From Nitrobacteraceae bacterium AZCC 1564 (GTDB lineage Bacteria; Pseudomonadota; Alphaproteobacteria; Rhizobiales; Xanthobacteraceae): a stretch of 64,000 nt of DNA. The notes below the pieces were generated by a model that had not been told where the DNA came from, ran no database searches, and saw only the letters and a program-made list of their open reading frames with translations. The stretch covers positions 4,045,001-4,109,000 of the forward strand of contig JBAGRR010000001.1 in the NCBI GenBank assembly GCA_036924835.1. The letters run 5' to 3'. Shown one piece after another: positions 8,165-17,139 of the stretch. The translations under genes and the position numbers were made by a program. Numbering within the stretch: position 1 is the stretch's first letter; every line of letters starts with the position of its first letter.

Positions 8165-8240
8165 CTAGTGTCCCTTTGATTCCGAAGTTCGCATCTGAGC
8201 AAGCCGCAAGCCCGTGCGAACCTCGGAATCGGGACACGAG
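8165..8240. repeat. CTAG-bounded palindrome 8 (family B), right end decayed
   Basis: CTAGTGTCCC on the left and GGGACACGAG on the right, so CTAG is mutated. Arms GATTCCGAAGTTCGCA and TGCGAACCTCGGAATC pair with one mismatch. The loop AAGCCGCAAG recurs, inverted, in the element at 18532. Confidence 0.85.
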
Positions 8241-8268
8241 CGGCTTCACCGAGGTCGGGTAATTTATT

Positions 8269-9351
8269 ATGTCTTTCAATACGTTCGGCCATCTGTTTCG
8301 CGTGACGACCTTCGGCGAAAGTCATGGGGTTGCGATCGGCTGTGTCGTCGACGGTTGCCCGCCGCGCATTCCTCTAACGGTTGAAGAGATCCAGCGCGAT
8401 CTCGATCGCCGCCGCCCCGGACAGTCACGGTTCACGACCCAACGGCAGGAAGCTGATCAGGTCAAAATCCTGTCCGGCGTGATGGACACGGAGCATGGGC
8501 AGGTCACGACCGGCACGCCGATCGCACTCCTGATCGAGAACACCGACCAGCGCTCGAAAGATTATTCCGAGATCAAGGACAAGTTTCGCCCCGGCCACGC
8601 CGACTTCACCTATGAGGCAAAGTACGGTCTGCGCGATTATCGCGGAGGCGGACGCTCGAGCGCGCGTGAAACCGCAACGCGCGTTGCGGCCGGTGCCATT
8701 GCGCGCAAGATCTTGCCCGGTTTGAACGTGCGCGGCGCGTTGGTGCAGATGGGGCCGCACAAGGTTGATCGCGCCAACTGGGACTGGGACGAAGTCGATC
8801 GCAATCCATTCTTTTGCCCGGACAAGGCCAAGGCGGAATTCTTCGCCGAATATCTCGATGACATCCGAAAGAAGGGCTCCTCCATCGGTGCGGTGATCGA
8901 AGTGGTCGCTGAAGGCGTTCCGGCAGGGCTGGGGGCGCCGATCTACGGCAAGCTCGACAGCGACCTCGCGAGTGCTCTGATGAGCATCAATGCGGTCAAA
9001 GGCGTGGAGATTGGTGCGGGCTTCGGTGCGGCTGAATTGCACGGCGAGGAAAACGCCGATGAAATGCGCATGGGCAATGACGGACCCGTATTCTTGTCTA
9101 ACCATGCCGGCGGCATTCTCGGTGGCATTTCCACGGGGCAGGCTGTGGTGGCGCGCTTCGCAGTGAAGCCGACATCGTCGATCCTGACGCCACGCCGCAC
9201 CATCGACAGGTCCGGTGCTGATACCGACATTATGACAAAAGGACGTCACGATCCGTGTGTTGGAATCCGTGCAGTTCCAGTCGGCGAAGCCATGATGGCC
9301 TGCGTGATCGCTGATCACTTCCTGCGTCACCGCGGCCAAGTCGGCGGCTAG
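8269..9351 (+). CDS. aroC: Chorismate synthase
   Basis: This 360-residue enzyme converts 5-enolpyruvylshikimate 3-phosphate to chorismate using reduced FMN, ending the shikimate pathway. Signatures are [18 protein letters not shown] (residues 15-32), the basic FMN region [25 protein letters not shown] (about 123-147) and the C-terminal [25 protein letters not shown] (about 315-340). Length matches the bacterial family. The stop codon TAG (9349-9351) is part of the CTAG end of a palindromic repeat, so the last codons and the repeat insertion are physically linked. Confidence 0.96.
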   Translation: MSFNTFGHLFRVTTFGESHGVAIGCVVDGCPPRIPLTVEEIQRDLDRRRPGQSRFTTQRQEADQVKILSGVMDTEHGQVTTGTPIALLIENTDQRSKDYSEIKDKFRPGHADFTYEAKYGLRDYRGGGRSSARETATRVAAGAIARKILPGLNVRGALVQMGPHKVDRANWDWDEVDRNPFFCPDKAKAEFFAEYLDDIRKKGSSIGAVIEVVAEGVPAGLGAPIYGKLDSDLASALMSINAVKGVEIGAGFGAAELHGEENADEMRMGNDGPVFLSNHAGGILGGISTGQAVVARFAVKPTSSILTPRRTIDRSGADTDIMTKGRHDPCVGIRAVPVGEAMMACVIADHFLRHRGQVGG

Positions 9352-9411
9352 AGTCCCGAAACCAAAGTTCGCCGTGCTTGCGGCTTGCTCGGATGCGAAC
9401 TTCAGAATCCA
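9348..9411. repeat. Palindrome 9 (family B, degenerate), overlapping the aroC stop
   Basis: The left end CTAGAGTCCC includes the aroC TAG stop. Arms ACCAAAGTTCGC and GCGAACTTCAGAATC pair imperfectly. The right base is missing; the sequence runs straight into the next element. Confidence 0.7.
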
Positions 9412-9475
9412 GGCTCAGAAGTTCGCTGGAAGGACGCGCGGGGAAATGGAGCGAACTTTTGAACCACCACATGAG
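9412..9475. repeat. Palindrome 10 (family A, truncated left base)
   Basis: Arms TTCAGAATC are lost on the left, but TCAGAAGTTCGCT and AGCGAACTTTTGA pair, and the right base AACCACCACATGAG keeps the family A end. The loop ACGCGCGGGGAAATGG matches that of the element at 18697. Confidence 0.7.
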
Positions 9476-9518
9476 CCCGGGCTTGACCCCGGCTCGCTAG
9501 GTAACGCAAAACTGGCGC

Positions 9519-10712
9519 ATGCTGGCCGGTGAACTTCAAAGCGTTGCGGACTGGTTGATCGATGGCGCGCGCTCCGCGTCACGTGTTGACGAGTTCATGG
9601 CGCAAACCTGCGAGCGGATGGTTGATTGCGGCGTACCGCTGTCGCGGGTCGGCGTGTTCGTCAGTACGCTACATCCCAATATGATCGGCCGCAGTTTCAT
9701 CTGGCGCCAGGGTTCCGGCGTCAGCATGGGAAGCATGGCCTACGGTTCCGAGGAGTCCGACGATTATCTGTCGAGCCCGTTGTCCATCGTTTTCGAACAG
9801 GGGCTTGAGGTGCGGCGCCGGCTGCTGGATTCAAGCGTCGGCAACTCGCCGTTTCTGGCCGAAATGCGTGCCACCGGCGCGACGGACTACATCGCCCTTC
9901 CGCTTCAGATGTCCGATGGCGAAGTCCATGCATCGAGTTGGCTGACCAAGGATCCCGACGGCTTCAGCGATGCTCATATCGACGGTATGCGGTCACTGCT
10001 GCCGCCTTTGACGCGCATGATCGAAATCTGGCTGCTGCGGCGAACCGCTGCCGGGCTGCTCGACAATTACGTTGGCCCACGGGCGGGCGCGCGGATTTTA
10101 GCTGGGCAGATTCGCCGCGGTCATACGGAAACCATGCACGCCGCGATCTGGCTCTCTGACCTGCGCGGTTTTACGCCACTGTCCGATCGCCTGCCACCGC
10201 AAACGATCGTGAACCTCCTGAACGCCTATTTCGATTGTCAGGTTGCTCCAATCCTCAAGCACGGTGGCGAAGTCCTCAAGTTCATGGGCGACGGGCTGTT
10301 GGCGATCTTTCCCATCGCCGAGAATGAAGGGGACGCTGCCACTGTGTGCAGCCGGGTTCTGGAGGCCGCGCGCGAATGCCGGGCCAATGTCGAAGCAATG
10401 CGCTACGAAAACGGTTCAGAAATCCTCGATGGTTTTCGTTTCGGGCTGGCCTTGCACACGGGTAAGGTGCTGTACGGCAATATCGGCGGCGGTGATCGTC
10501 TCGACTTCACCTGTATTGGGCCGGCAGTGAACCTGGCCGCCCGGATCGAAAAAATCACCAGCCGGCTCAATCGCACCGTTCTGGCGTCAGCCGACTTTGT
10601 ACGCCATACGGATTGCCAGTGGACAGACCTTGGACTGTTCTCAGTCGCGGGATTTTCAGCCGACGAACGGGTTTATGGTTTACCCGAGGAGTCGAGCGGG
10701 GCCTGTTCATGA
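9519..10712 (+). CDS. Class III adenylate/guanylate cyclase domain protein
   Basis: This 397-residue soluble protein has an N-terminal sensor-like domain of about 180 residues and a C-terminal class III nucleotide cyclase domain (about 205-395). The first metal-binding Asp lies in IWLSDLRGFTPLSDR, the second in KFMGDGLLAIFP, and the transition-state region is PAVNLAARIEKITSRLNR. The residue pattern K(F)MGDG suggests adenylate specificity, but this is not decisive. No membrane segment is evident. It would make cAMP in the cytosol in response to a signal sensed by the N-terminal half. Confidence 0.88.
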   Translation: MLAGELQSVADWLIDGARSASRVDEFMAQTCERMVDCGVPLSRVGVFVSTLHPNMIGRSFIWRQGSGVSMGSMAYGSEESDDYLSSPLSIVFEQGLEVRRRLLDSSVGNSPFLAEMRATGATDYIALPLQMSDGEVHASSWLTKDPDGFSDAHIDGMRSLLPPLTRMIEIWLLRRTAAGLLDNYVGPRAGARILAGQIRRGHTETMHAAIWLSDLRGFTPLSDRLPPQTIVNLLNAYFDCQVAPILKHGGEVLKFMGDGLLAIFPIAENEGDAATVCSRVLEAARECRANVEAMRYENGSEILDGFRFGLALHTGKVLYGNIGGGDRLDFTCIGPAVNLAARIEKITSRLNRTVLASADFVRHTDCQWTDLGLFSVAGFSADERVYGLPEESSGACS

Positions 10713-10852
10713 GTTGTACGACACAACCCAGGTGCACCCGGCGGGACTTGGTCATCGCTTTGTGATTGGTCACTGAGCAAAAGCTGCGGAATGAATATCG
10801 CTTTCAGAGGCATTGCGCCAATGCGGCGCGACTTGTTTCGGGGCAGTATTTC

Positions 10853-12022
10853 ATGACCGAGGTCATTTCCGGCTCCATTAGCGCATCTTTTTCCTTACGC
10901 ATCATCACGCGCGCCGAATTGAAAGACTGCGATGCTTGGGCGTCCGCCTTTGCAGAGCTCAGGAAAGATCGCCGCTATTACGAGATTATCGAAGATACCC
11001 TGCGGGACCGGTTCGACTATGGTTACCTCGCCATTGTCGATGCGGCCGGGACGATCCGCGCGGTGCAGCCGTTCTTTCTTCTGGATCAGGATCTGCTGGA
11101 GGGGTTGGGGTCAGATTGGCGTCTCGTATCGTACATCCGGCGACACTTTCCCCGCCTGTTGAAAATGCGAACGATGATGGTCGGCTGCTCCGCAGGTGAG
11201 GCGCATCTTGCAGGGACAGACGATCTACCGTCAGGACTGGTCGCAAAAATCCTGTCCGAGGGGATCGTGCAGAGCGCTCGCTCCGTTCGTGCTCATCTGA
11301 TCGTTCTGAAGGAATTTCCGGCGGAGTATCGCGAACCACTCAGCTGCCTTCTTGAAAAAGGCTTCACCCGTATTCCCAGCATGCCGATGACCAAGATGGA
11401 CACCGGGGGTTTTCCCGATTTCGGTGCCTATGCGCTGGGGAAATTAGGCGGTCACACGCGCAGGCAGTTGCGGAAGAATTTCAAGGCGACGGAAGGCATC
11501 GAAATCCGCATGAGCGTTACCGACGATGCGGGGAGCTTTATCGGCGAGATATATCCGCTTTATTTGCAGGTGTTCGAGCGATCGAAATTTCATTTCGAGA
11601 AGCTTACGGAAGATTACTTCCGTCAGCTCGGCGAACGGATGAAAGATAAGACGCGTTTCTTTGCCTGGCGTCGTGACAACGCGCTGGTCGCATTTGCCCT
11701 GTGCATGGTGCAGGGTGATGCACTCTTTCTCGAATATATCGGCCTGGATTACGCCGTCGCGATCGATCTGCACCTGTATCACTGCATCGTGCGCGATGTT
11801 TTCAATTGGGCCGTCGCGCACCAATATTCATGTATTCGAAGTAGCGGGCTGAACTACGAGCCGAAATTGCGTTTACGCCATCGCCTCGATCCGATCGATC
11901 TCTATGTCCGCCACACGTCATTGCCGGCCAACGCCGTGCTCAAACGGGTGTTGCCGCGCATCGTTCCAGCGCGTTACGACGCGGTGCTGAAGAAGTTTCC
12001 CGATTACAGCTCCCTCTGGTGA
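10853..12022 (+). CDS. GNAT-type acyltransferase (BioF2/FemAB-like)
   Basis: The 389-residue protein has a long N-terminal part and a C-terminal GNAT/FemAB-like half: GGHTRRQLRKNFKATEGIEIRM, LYLQVFERSKFHFEKLTEDYFRQL, FFAWRRDNALVAFALCMVQGDALFLEYIGLDY and VFNWAVAHQYSCIRSSGLNYEPKLRL. Such proteins transfer acyl groups to amines or hydroxyls, sometimes in exopolysaccharide or peptidoglycan contexts. No substrate can be assigned. The ATG at 10853 is preferred over the GTG-type start at 10766, since residues before it look non-conserved. Its only close neighbour is the cyclase gene 140 bp upstream. Confidence 0.7.
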   Translation: MTEVISGSISASFSLRIITRAELKDCDAWASAFAELRKDRRYYEIIEDTLRDRFDYGYLAIVDAAGTIRAVQPFFLLDQDLLEGLGSDWRLVSYIRRHFPRLLKMRTMMVGCSAGEAHLAGTDDLPSGLVAKILSEGIVQSARSVRAHLIVLKEFPAEYREPLSCLLEKGFTRIPSMPMTKMDTGGFPDFGAYALGKLGGHTRRQLRKNFKATEGIEIRMSVTDDAGSFIGEIYPLYLQVFERSKFHFEKLTEDYFRQLGERMKDKTRFFAWRRDNALVAFALCMVQGDALFLEYIGLDYAVAIDLHLYHCIVRDVFNWAVAHQYSCIRSSGLNYEPKLRLRHRLDPIDLYVRHTSLPANAVLKRVLPRIVPARYDAVLKKFPDYSSLW

Positions 12023-12212
12023 GGCATCGTTCTATGCCGTAGCTGGTAAATCACTACGGTTACATAAAATTCACATAAGCGTAACGGGTCGCATAATCTC
12101 GATGAGGCTTCGAACCACGAAATCGGGACGATTTTCTGGGTAGCATTCTTTGTCGGGAGGCGTAAAAGCCCGCTTTAAATCCCACTGTTCCTCATGCTTC
12201 AAGCCTAGCTCG

Positions 12213-13973
12213 ATGGTCCCCTCCGGCTTTTATCTCGAAGCTCCGCGAAGACTACGAGCGCTCGTCCGAGCGCGTGAATCCAGCCTGATCGTCATCGCGG
12301 CGCTGATCGGCGCCATCTCTGGTCTGCTGGTGGCCGCCATGAGCGGCGCGGTTGAAGTGCTCCATGTCGCGCTGTTCGATATTCCGATCGGCGCGCGCCT
12401 GTCGGGTCAGATATCGATTGACCCGGCACGGGCCGTCGCCGTGCCAGCCCTTGGCGGGTTGGTGCTCGGCCTGGTCCTGCTGGTCTTGCTGCGGTGGCGG
12501 CCGGGGCGGGAGATCGACCCGATTGAGGCGAATGCGTTGCACGGCGGCTATATGTCGTTTCGGGGTAGCATCATCGTGGCGCTGCAAACGATCTGGTCGA
12601 GCGGTGTTGGTGGCTCGGTCGGGCTCGAGGCGGGCTATACGCAACTTGCGAGCGGAGTGGCATCGTCCGTCGGCCGGGGCTTTCATTTGCGGCGTGTGGA
12701 CCAGCGCGTGATGGTCGGTTGCGGAGCTGCTGCAGCAATCGCCGGGGCGTTCGGAGCGCCTCTTGCCGGTGCCTTTTATGCGTTTGAGCTTGTGCTCGGC
12801 AGTTACGCTCCCGCGAGCCTTGCTCCCATCGGCATCGCAGCGGTCACAGGCTATGCGGTGACGCATGCCTTTGCTCCACTGTCCCTCGGCATCATGGTCC
12901 GGCAAGTCGGCGAAGTCGTGGGGCAAGATCTCGCCATCGCATGCGTTCTCGGATTGCTTGCAGCGCTGACCGGCATCGCCATTATGCGCGGCGTCGCGTT
13001 GTTCGATACGCTGTTGTCGAAAATCAACCTTTGGTCTCCGCTACGCCCCGCGCTCGGCGGATTTGTTGTCGGTCTCATGGCACTCATCACGCCGCAGATC
13101 CTCGCATCTGGCCACGGAGCGTTGCATCTCAACAGCATGGTTGTGCTGCCCGTGACGACGATCGCCATCATCTTCGTTTTGAAGGCCTTCGCATCCATTG
13201 CTTCACTCGGCTCCGGCTTTCGCGGTGGCTTGTTCTTTGCGTCGTTGCTGCTTGGATCGCTGGGGGGACATTTGTTCGCCGCGGGGCTTGCCGTCGTGTT
13301 CCCGCATCTGAGTTTTGATCCCAACGTCTACGCCGTCATTGGGATGAGTGCGTTGTCGGCTTCGATCATCGGTGGTCCGCTGACAATGTCCTTCATCGCG
13401 CTCGAGGCGACGGGGAACTTCTGGCTGACAACGGCGGTGCTGATTGCAGTGATTATTTCGATGCAGGTCACACGGGAGCTGTTCGGCTACTCCTTCGCGA
13501 CCTGGCGTTTTCACCTGCGCGGTGAAACCATTCGCAGCGCGGCGGATGTGGGCTGGATCAGGGATCTGACAGTGAAGACCATGATGCGAGCCGATGCGGT
13601 GACGATCGGTGCGGATACGCCGATCAACGATTTTATCACCAAATTTCCGCTCGGATCGAAAACGCAGGTGGTGGGTATCGATGCCAAGGGTAGCTATGCG
13701 GGCGTGATTTTCGTCGCGGAAGCACATGGGATGAAAGACACGCCCGGAGCGAGCGTGAAGGATATTTTGCGCTATCGCGATGCAACCTTGTCGCCGGGAA
13801 TGAACGTGAAGCAGGCTGTGGCCGCGTTCGACTCCGCAGAAGCTGAATCCCTCGCCGTCGTGGATTCCGCGGATCATGGACGAGTGATCGGAATTCTCAC
13901 TGAGGCGCATACGCTGCGCCGGTATGCCGAAGAATTCGACAAGCACCGCCGCGATGTTCTTGGAGAAATATAA
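12213..13973 (+). CDS. ClC-family chloride channel/transporter with CBS domains
   Basis: This 586-residue membrane protein carries the ClC core (about residues 15-440, roughly 10-12 hydrophobic segments). Signature regions are SSGVGGSVGLEAGYTQ (ion-selectivity loop corresponding to GKEGP-type motifs) and SGFRGGLFFASLLLGSLGG (GxFxP-type loop). A pair of CBS domains fills the C terminus (about 465-575: VKTMMRADAVTIGADTPINDF and LSPGMNVKQAVAAFDSAEAESLAVVD). The protein moves chloride or a similar anion across the inner membrane, with CBS domains sensing nucleotides. The glutamate of the canonical gating loop appears replaced (VGLEAG in place of REGP), so channel versus antiporter mode is open. 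Confidence 0.9.
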   Translation: MVPSGFYLEAPRRLRALVRARESSLIVIAALIGAISGLLVAAMSGAVEVLHVALFDIPIGARLSGQISIDPARAVAVPALGGLVLGLVLLVLLRWRPGREIDPIEANALHGGYMSFRGSIIVALQTIWSSGVGGSVGLEAGYTQLASGVASSVGRGFHLRRVDQRVMVGCGAAAAIAGAFGAPLAGAFYAFELVLGSYAPASLAPIGIAAVTGYAVTHAFAPLSLGIMVRQVGEVVGQDLAIACVLGLLAALTGIAIMRGVALFDTLLSKINLWSPLRPALGGFVVGLMALITPQILASGHGALHLNSMVVLPVTTIAIIFVLKAFASIASLGSGFRGGLFFASLLLGSLGGHLFAAGLAVVFPHLSFDPNVYAVIGMSALSASIIGGPLTMSFIALEATGNFWLTTAVLIAVIISMQVTRELFGYSFATWRFHLRGETIRSAADVGWIRDLTVKTMMRADAVTIGADTPINDFITKFPLGSKTQVVGIDAKGSYAGVIFVAEAHGMKDTPGASVKDILRYRDATLSPGMNVKQAVAAFDSAEAESLAVVDSADHGRVIGILTEAHTLRRYAEEFDKHRRDVLGEI

Positions 13974-14092
13974 CTTTCCTGTGCGCGGTTTCAGTGATGC
14001 GCGCGCTGGTTGATGACTTTAGCAAATCATTAATAGCGACCTATGTGAAATCACGGCCCTGCGGCTCTGTAGACGGCCAATTAGCAAAATAA

Positions 14093-15660
14093 GTGCAGGT
14101 TCACGCAGCCTTTTGGTCGATTTGGAGCAGCGCGTTGGAGTTTCTGCGGTCGATGCTGATGCATTCCAGCCGGACCTTTGTCTGGTCGGCGACCGCATGC
14201 GGACTCGTGGTGCTGCTCTCGTTTTTTACCGCGATCGGCTACGATTTCTATCGAGCAACCATCCAGATGAACGAGCAGGCGGCGATGAATATCGCTTCTC
14301 TCGCCAGTCAGACCGTCGAACGCGACATTGAACTTTATGATCTGTCACTACAGTCGGTTCTCGATGGCGTGAACGATCCCGATATTCTCTATCAGGAGCC
14401 GGGATTGCGGCAGAAAGTCCTGTTCGACAGATCGGCGACGGCACCGGGACTGGGGTCCCTCGTTGCTCTCGATGAAAAGGGAGATTTTTTTCTCGACTCC
14501 CATGGATTTCCGCCACGCGTCGGAAATTTTGCCGACCGGGAATATTTCAATGTCCATCGCGATCCCCGGATCGGGCTTTATATCAGCAAGCCCTTCAGGG
14601 CTCGTTTGCAGGAGAGCATTTGGAGCATTTCCGTCAGCCGGCGCATCAACAAGCCTGATGGTGGATTTGGCGGCATCGTTTCCGGAACAATACGGCTCAG
14701 CTATTTCGAGCGGATATTTAACAAGGTCGCCGTGGGGCCACGAGATTCGATCGTGCTGCTCAAGGATGATGGCACACTGGTCGCGCATAATCTCAACGTA
14801 ATGGATCAGATTGGCGCCGACTGGCATGTGGCGCCGGTCTTTACGCATTTGCGGAGCCGTTCCGAGGGAACGTTCGCCAGCGATCGGTCAATGGACGGCG
14901 TTGCCCGTCACTTTGCATTTCATAAAGTCGGTCAGTTGCCGCTTGTCGTCGTTGTCGGGTTGTCGACTGATCAGATCCTTGCACCGTGGCGATCGAAGAT
15001 GCTGGTGCTGGCCGGCATCTTCGCGATCATGGCGAGCAGCGTGCTCATGCTCGTTTGGATGCTGGAAAGCGAGCTCCGGCGGCGGGCTGCGGCAGAAAAG
15101 GCCGCTGAATTGCTGGCGCGCACGGATGGCCTCACAAAACTCTCCAATCGCCACTGGTTCGATCGCGGGCTCGCGCGCAAATGGAGCCGCGCCGCGCGCG
15201 ATAGCAGACCAATGTCGTTGCTGATGATTGATGTCGATCATTTCAAGTCGTTCAACGACACCTACGGCCATCAGGGCGGCGATCATGTTCTACGGGCAAT
15301 CGCCGGCGTCATCAGCAATTCCATCAGGCGACCTGATGATCTTGCTGCCCGCTATGGCGGTGAGGAGTTCGCGGTGGTGCTGCCGAACACCGATAGCCGC
15401 GGGGCAAGTCACATTGCGGCGGCTATTCGTGATGGTGTGCGCGCCCTACAGATCGGTCATGGCGGCAGTGAACACAACATCGTGACGGTCAGCATCGGAT
15501 TGGCGACAGCGGTGCCCGGTTCCGGCGCCGCGAACCGCTGCTCCTGGTTCGGGAAGCAGACGCTGCGCTTTATCGCGCGAAGGACAGCGGCAGAAATGCC
15601 ATCTGCGTATGCGATACGACACCGCTCGATTCTGGATCGCTTATCAGCCGCGCGGGATGA
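14093..15660 (+). pseudogene. Cache-GGDEF diguanylate cyclase, frameshifted near the C terminus
   Basis: An N-terminal membrane helix (about residues 25-48), an extracytoplasmic Cache-like sensor (about 50-300) and a second helix (MLVLAGIFAIMASSVLMLVWML) precede a GGDEF domain. The active site is RYGGEEFAVVLPN, and the product-inhibition site RPDD sits five residues before it. This enzyme class makes cyclic di-GMP from two GTP. The reading frame is lost around 15525-15532: the expected end EPLLLVREADAALYRAKDSGRN continues in the next frame, to a TGA at 15658-15660. In the original frame translation runs to 15700 with an unrelated tail. Either the gene lost one base or the sequence has an error; the catalytic loop itself is intact. 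Confidence 0.85.
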
Positions 15661-15793
15661 TCACTGCGAAATACGATTGCGGCCTGCGTCAATTCTCTAG
15701 TTCTCAAGAAAATTTTAGCTCTGCGATACGCAATAAATCCCGGCATGGAACGTTATGTTTTTCGGGGGCGCACACCTTCGGTGGGAGTGAGCC

Positions 15794-16543
15794 ATGCTCA
15801 GAAAATTCATGATTGCAGTTGCCGCCGTTGCGGCAATTGCTGCGTTTTCACCAATTGATGCTTACGCGCAGCGCGGTGGTGGCCACGGCGGCGGCGGTGG
15901 CGGTTTCCACGGCGGCGGTGGCTTCGGCGGTGGTGGCTTTCGCGGTGGCGGTTTCGGCGGGGGTGGGTTCCGCGGTGGAGCCATTGGCGGTGGTGGCTTT
16001 CGTGGCGGAGCTATGACGGGCGGAGGATTCCGCGGCGGAGCTATGATGGGGGGCGGCGGATTCCGCGGCGGTAGCTTTGCTGCCGCGCCGGGTTTCCGCG
16101 GCGGTGGCTTCGGTGCTGCACGGGGCTTCCGAGGTGGAAGCTTTGCTGCTGGGCCTGGCTTCCGAGGTGGAAGCTTTGCTGCTGCGCCGGGCTTCCGAGG
16201 TGGTCGCTTCGCCGCTGCGCCGGGTTTCCGCGGTGGTCGTTTCGCCACCGCGCCGGGTTTCCGCGGAAGCTTTGCTGCCGTCCCCGGTGGTCGCTTTGGT
16301 CCCCGTTTTGCTGCCGTGCCTAGAGGCGCGCGCTTTGCCGCCTTTCGTCCAGGATTCCGTCACGGCTTCCGTCGTGCGCATTTCCGGCGCTTCGCTCCGT
16401 TCGCAGTCGGCTTTGGCGTTGGCCTTGGTTGGCCTTACTACGACGACTACTACTACGCGTCGTATGATTCGGGATGTTTCGATTGGCAGCAAGTTCCAAC
16501 ACGGTTTGGATGGCGCTGGCGACGCGTCTATGTCTGCGGCTGA
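15794..16543 (+). CDS. Glycine-rich secreted protein with FRGG repeats
   Basis: The 249-residue protein starts with a clear signal peptide (MLRKFMIAVAAVAAIAAFSPIDAYAQ). A low-complexity GGGG(F/H) segment follows to about residue 75, then an imperfect repeat of PGFRGG(S/R)FAAA about eight times (75-165). It ends in a conserved-looking aromatic tail YYDDYYYASYDSGCFDWQQVP and GWRWRRVYVCG. The function is unknown; the tail with two cysteines resembles small periplasmic or surface proteins of Bradyrhizobium relatives. A second, decayed copy of the 3' end lies at 21321-21398. Confidence 0.75.
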   Translation: MLRKFMIAVAAVAAIAAFSPIDAYAQRGGGHGGGGGGFHGGGGFGGGGFRGGGFGGGGFRGGAIGGGGFRGGAMTGGGFRGGAMMGGGGFRGGSFAAAPGFRGGGFGAARGFRGGSFAAGPGFRGGSFAAAPGFRGGRFAAAPGFRGGRFATAPGFRGSFAAVPGGRFGPRFAAVPRGARFAAFRPGFRHGFRRAHFRRFAPFAVGFGVGLGWPYYDDYYYASYDSGCFDWQQVPTRFGWRWRRVYVCG

Positions 16544-16572
16544 GGTTATGCCTCAGAAAATCAGCGGCCTCG
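16493..16572 (+). repeat. Left copy of an 80-bp duplicated gene end
   Basis: The last 17 codons of the glycine-rich gene plus 29 bp after its stop match 21321-21398 in direct orientation with a few differences. The two copies bracket the IS110 remnant, MFS, GDCCVxC, XRE and SulP genes. Confidence 0.75.
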
Positions 16573-16620
16573 AACTATCATGAACCGGGGCGTCGCGTTG
16601 TTCTGCGCGGTTCGAGGTCG

Positions 16621-16885
16621 CGAGCTGTCACCTTCGCGAGCTGCTAGCCGAAGTTCCGGATAAGACCGCGCATTTCGTTCTCGACGTCCTAGAGCTTGTT
16701 GCGGAGCAGGCGTCGCGCCGCGAGAAAGTTACGAAGGGCCGGCTGCTCGGCGGCTCGACGTGAACCGAGCTTGAATTGGCCGAGGCGCATCATCTGGGCG
16801 ATCCCGCGCGTATCAGTCGGTCTCGTTTAAGCTGGGCCGAAAGCGCCGCCGCGCTCGTTCTTACGAAAGCTCCGCCAAGAGCCTT
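16621..16885 (-). mobile_element. IS110-family transposase remnant
   Basis: Translation of the minus strand gives SAAALSAQLKRDR, then after a frameshift DTRGIAQMMRLGQFKLGSRR, AAEQPALRNFLAARRLLRNK, a stop, and DVENEMRGLIRNFG with another stop. These pieces match, in order, the region after the DEDD motif of IS110 transposases (AALSAQ..KTDRNDARGIAQMMR...ENEMRG.LRNFG). At least one frameshift and two stops make it non-functional, and both ends are missing. The stretch from 16886 to 17139 that follows shows no recognisable gene. Confidence 0.75.
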
Positions 16886-17139
16886 CTGTGGTGCGGCTTT
16901 AATTATCGGGCCTCGCTCATAGCGAGCGGACCTCGCCTGTCATCATCTGCTGTCTAAATGTTGTGTACGAACGACTTTGTTGCGATGGTTGCATCGTTAC
17001 GCAGCTATGTTTGCGCCCTCATGGCTCTTGCTCACGTGTAAGATCCCCCGAACCGGCCACGAAGCGCATTGCGCTGCGGCACGCCTCAGGGCCTGCCGGG
17101 AGCTTGTTGGACAGTTACGCCCAGAGTGTCTTCGACGCC

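Noticed and set aside
15848-16492. Threonine/alanine/glutamate-rich reverse frame over the glycine-rich gene
   Set aside because: Artefact of translating a repetitive GGC/TTC sequence on the opposite strand.
16963-17139. N-terminal extension of the MFS transporter
   Set aside because: The residues are arginine/cysteine-rich without membrane or signal character; the ATG at 17140 fits better.
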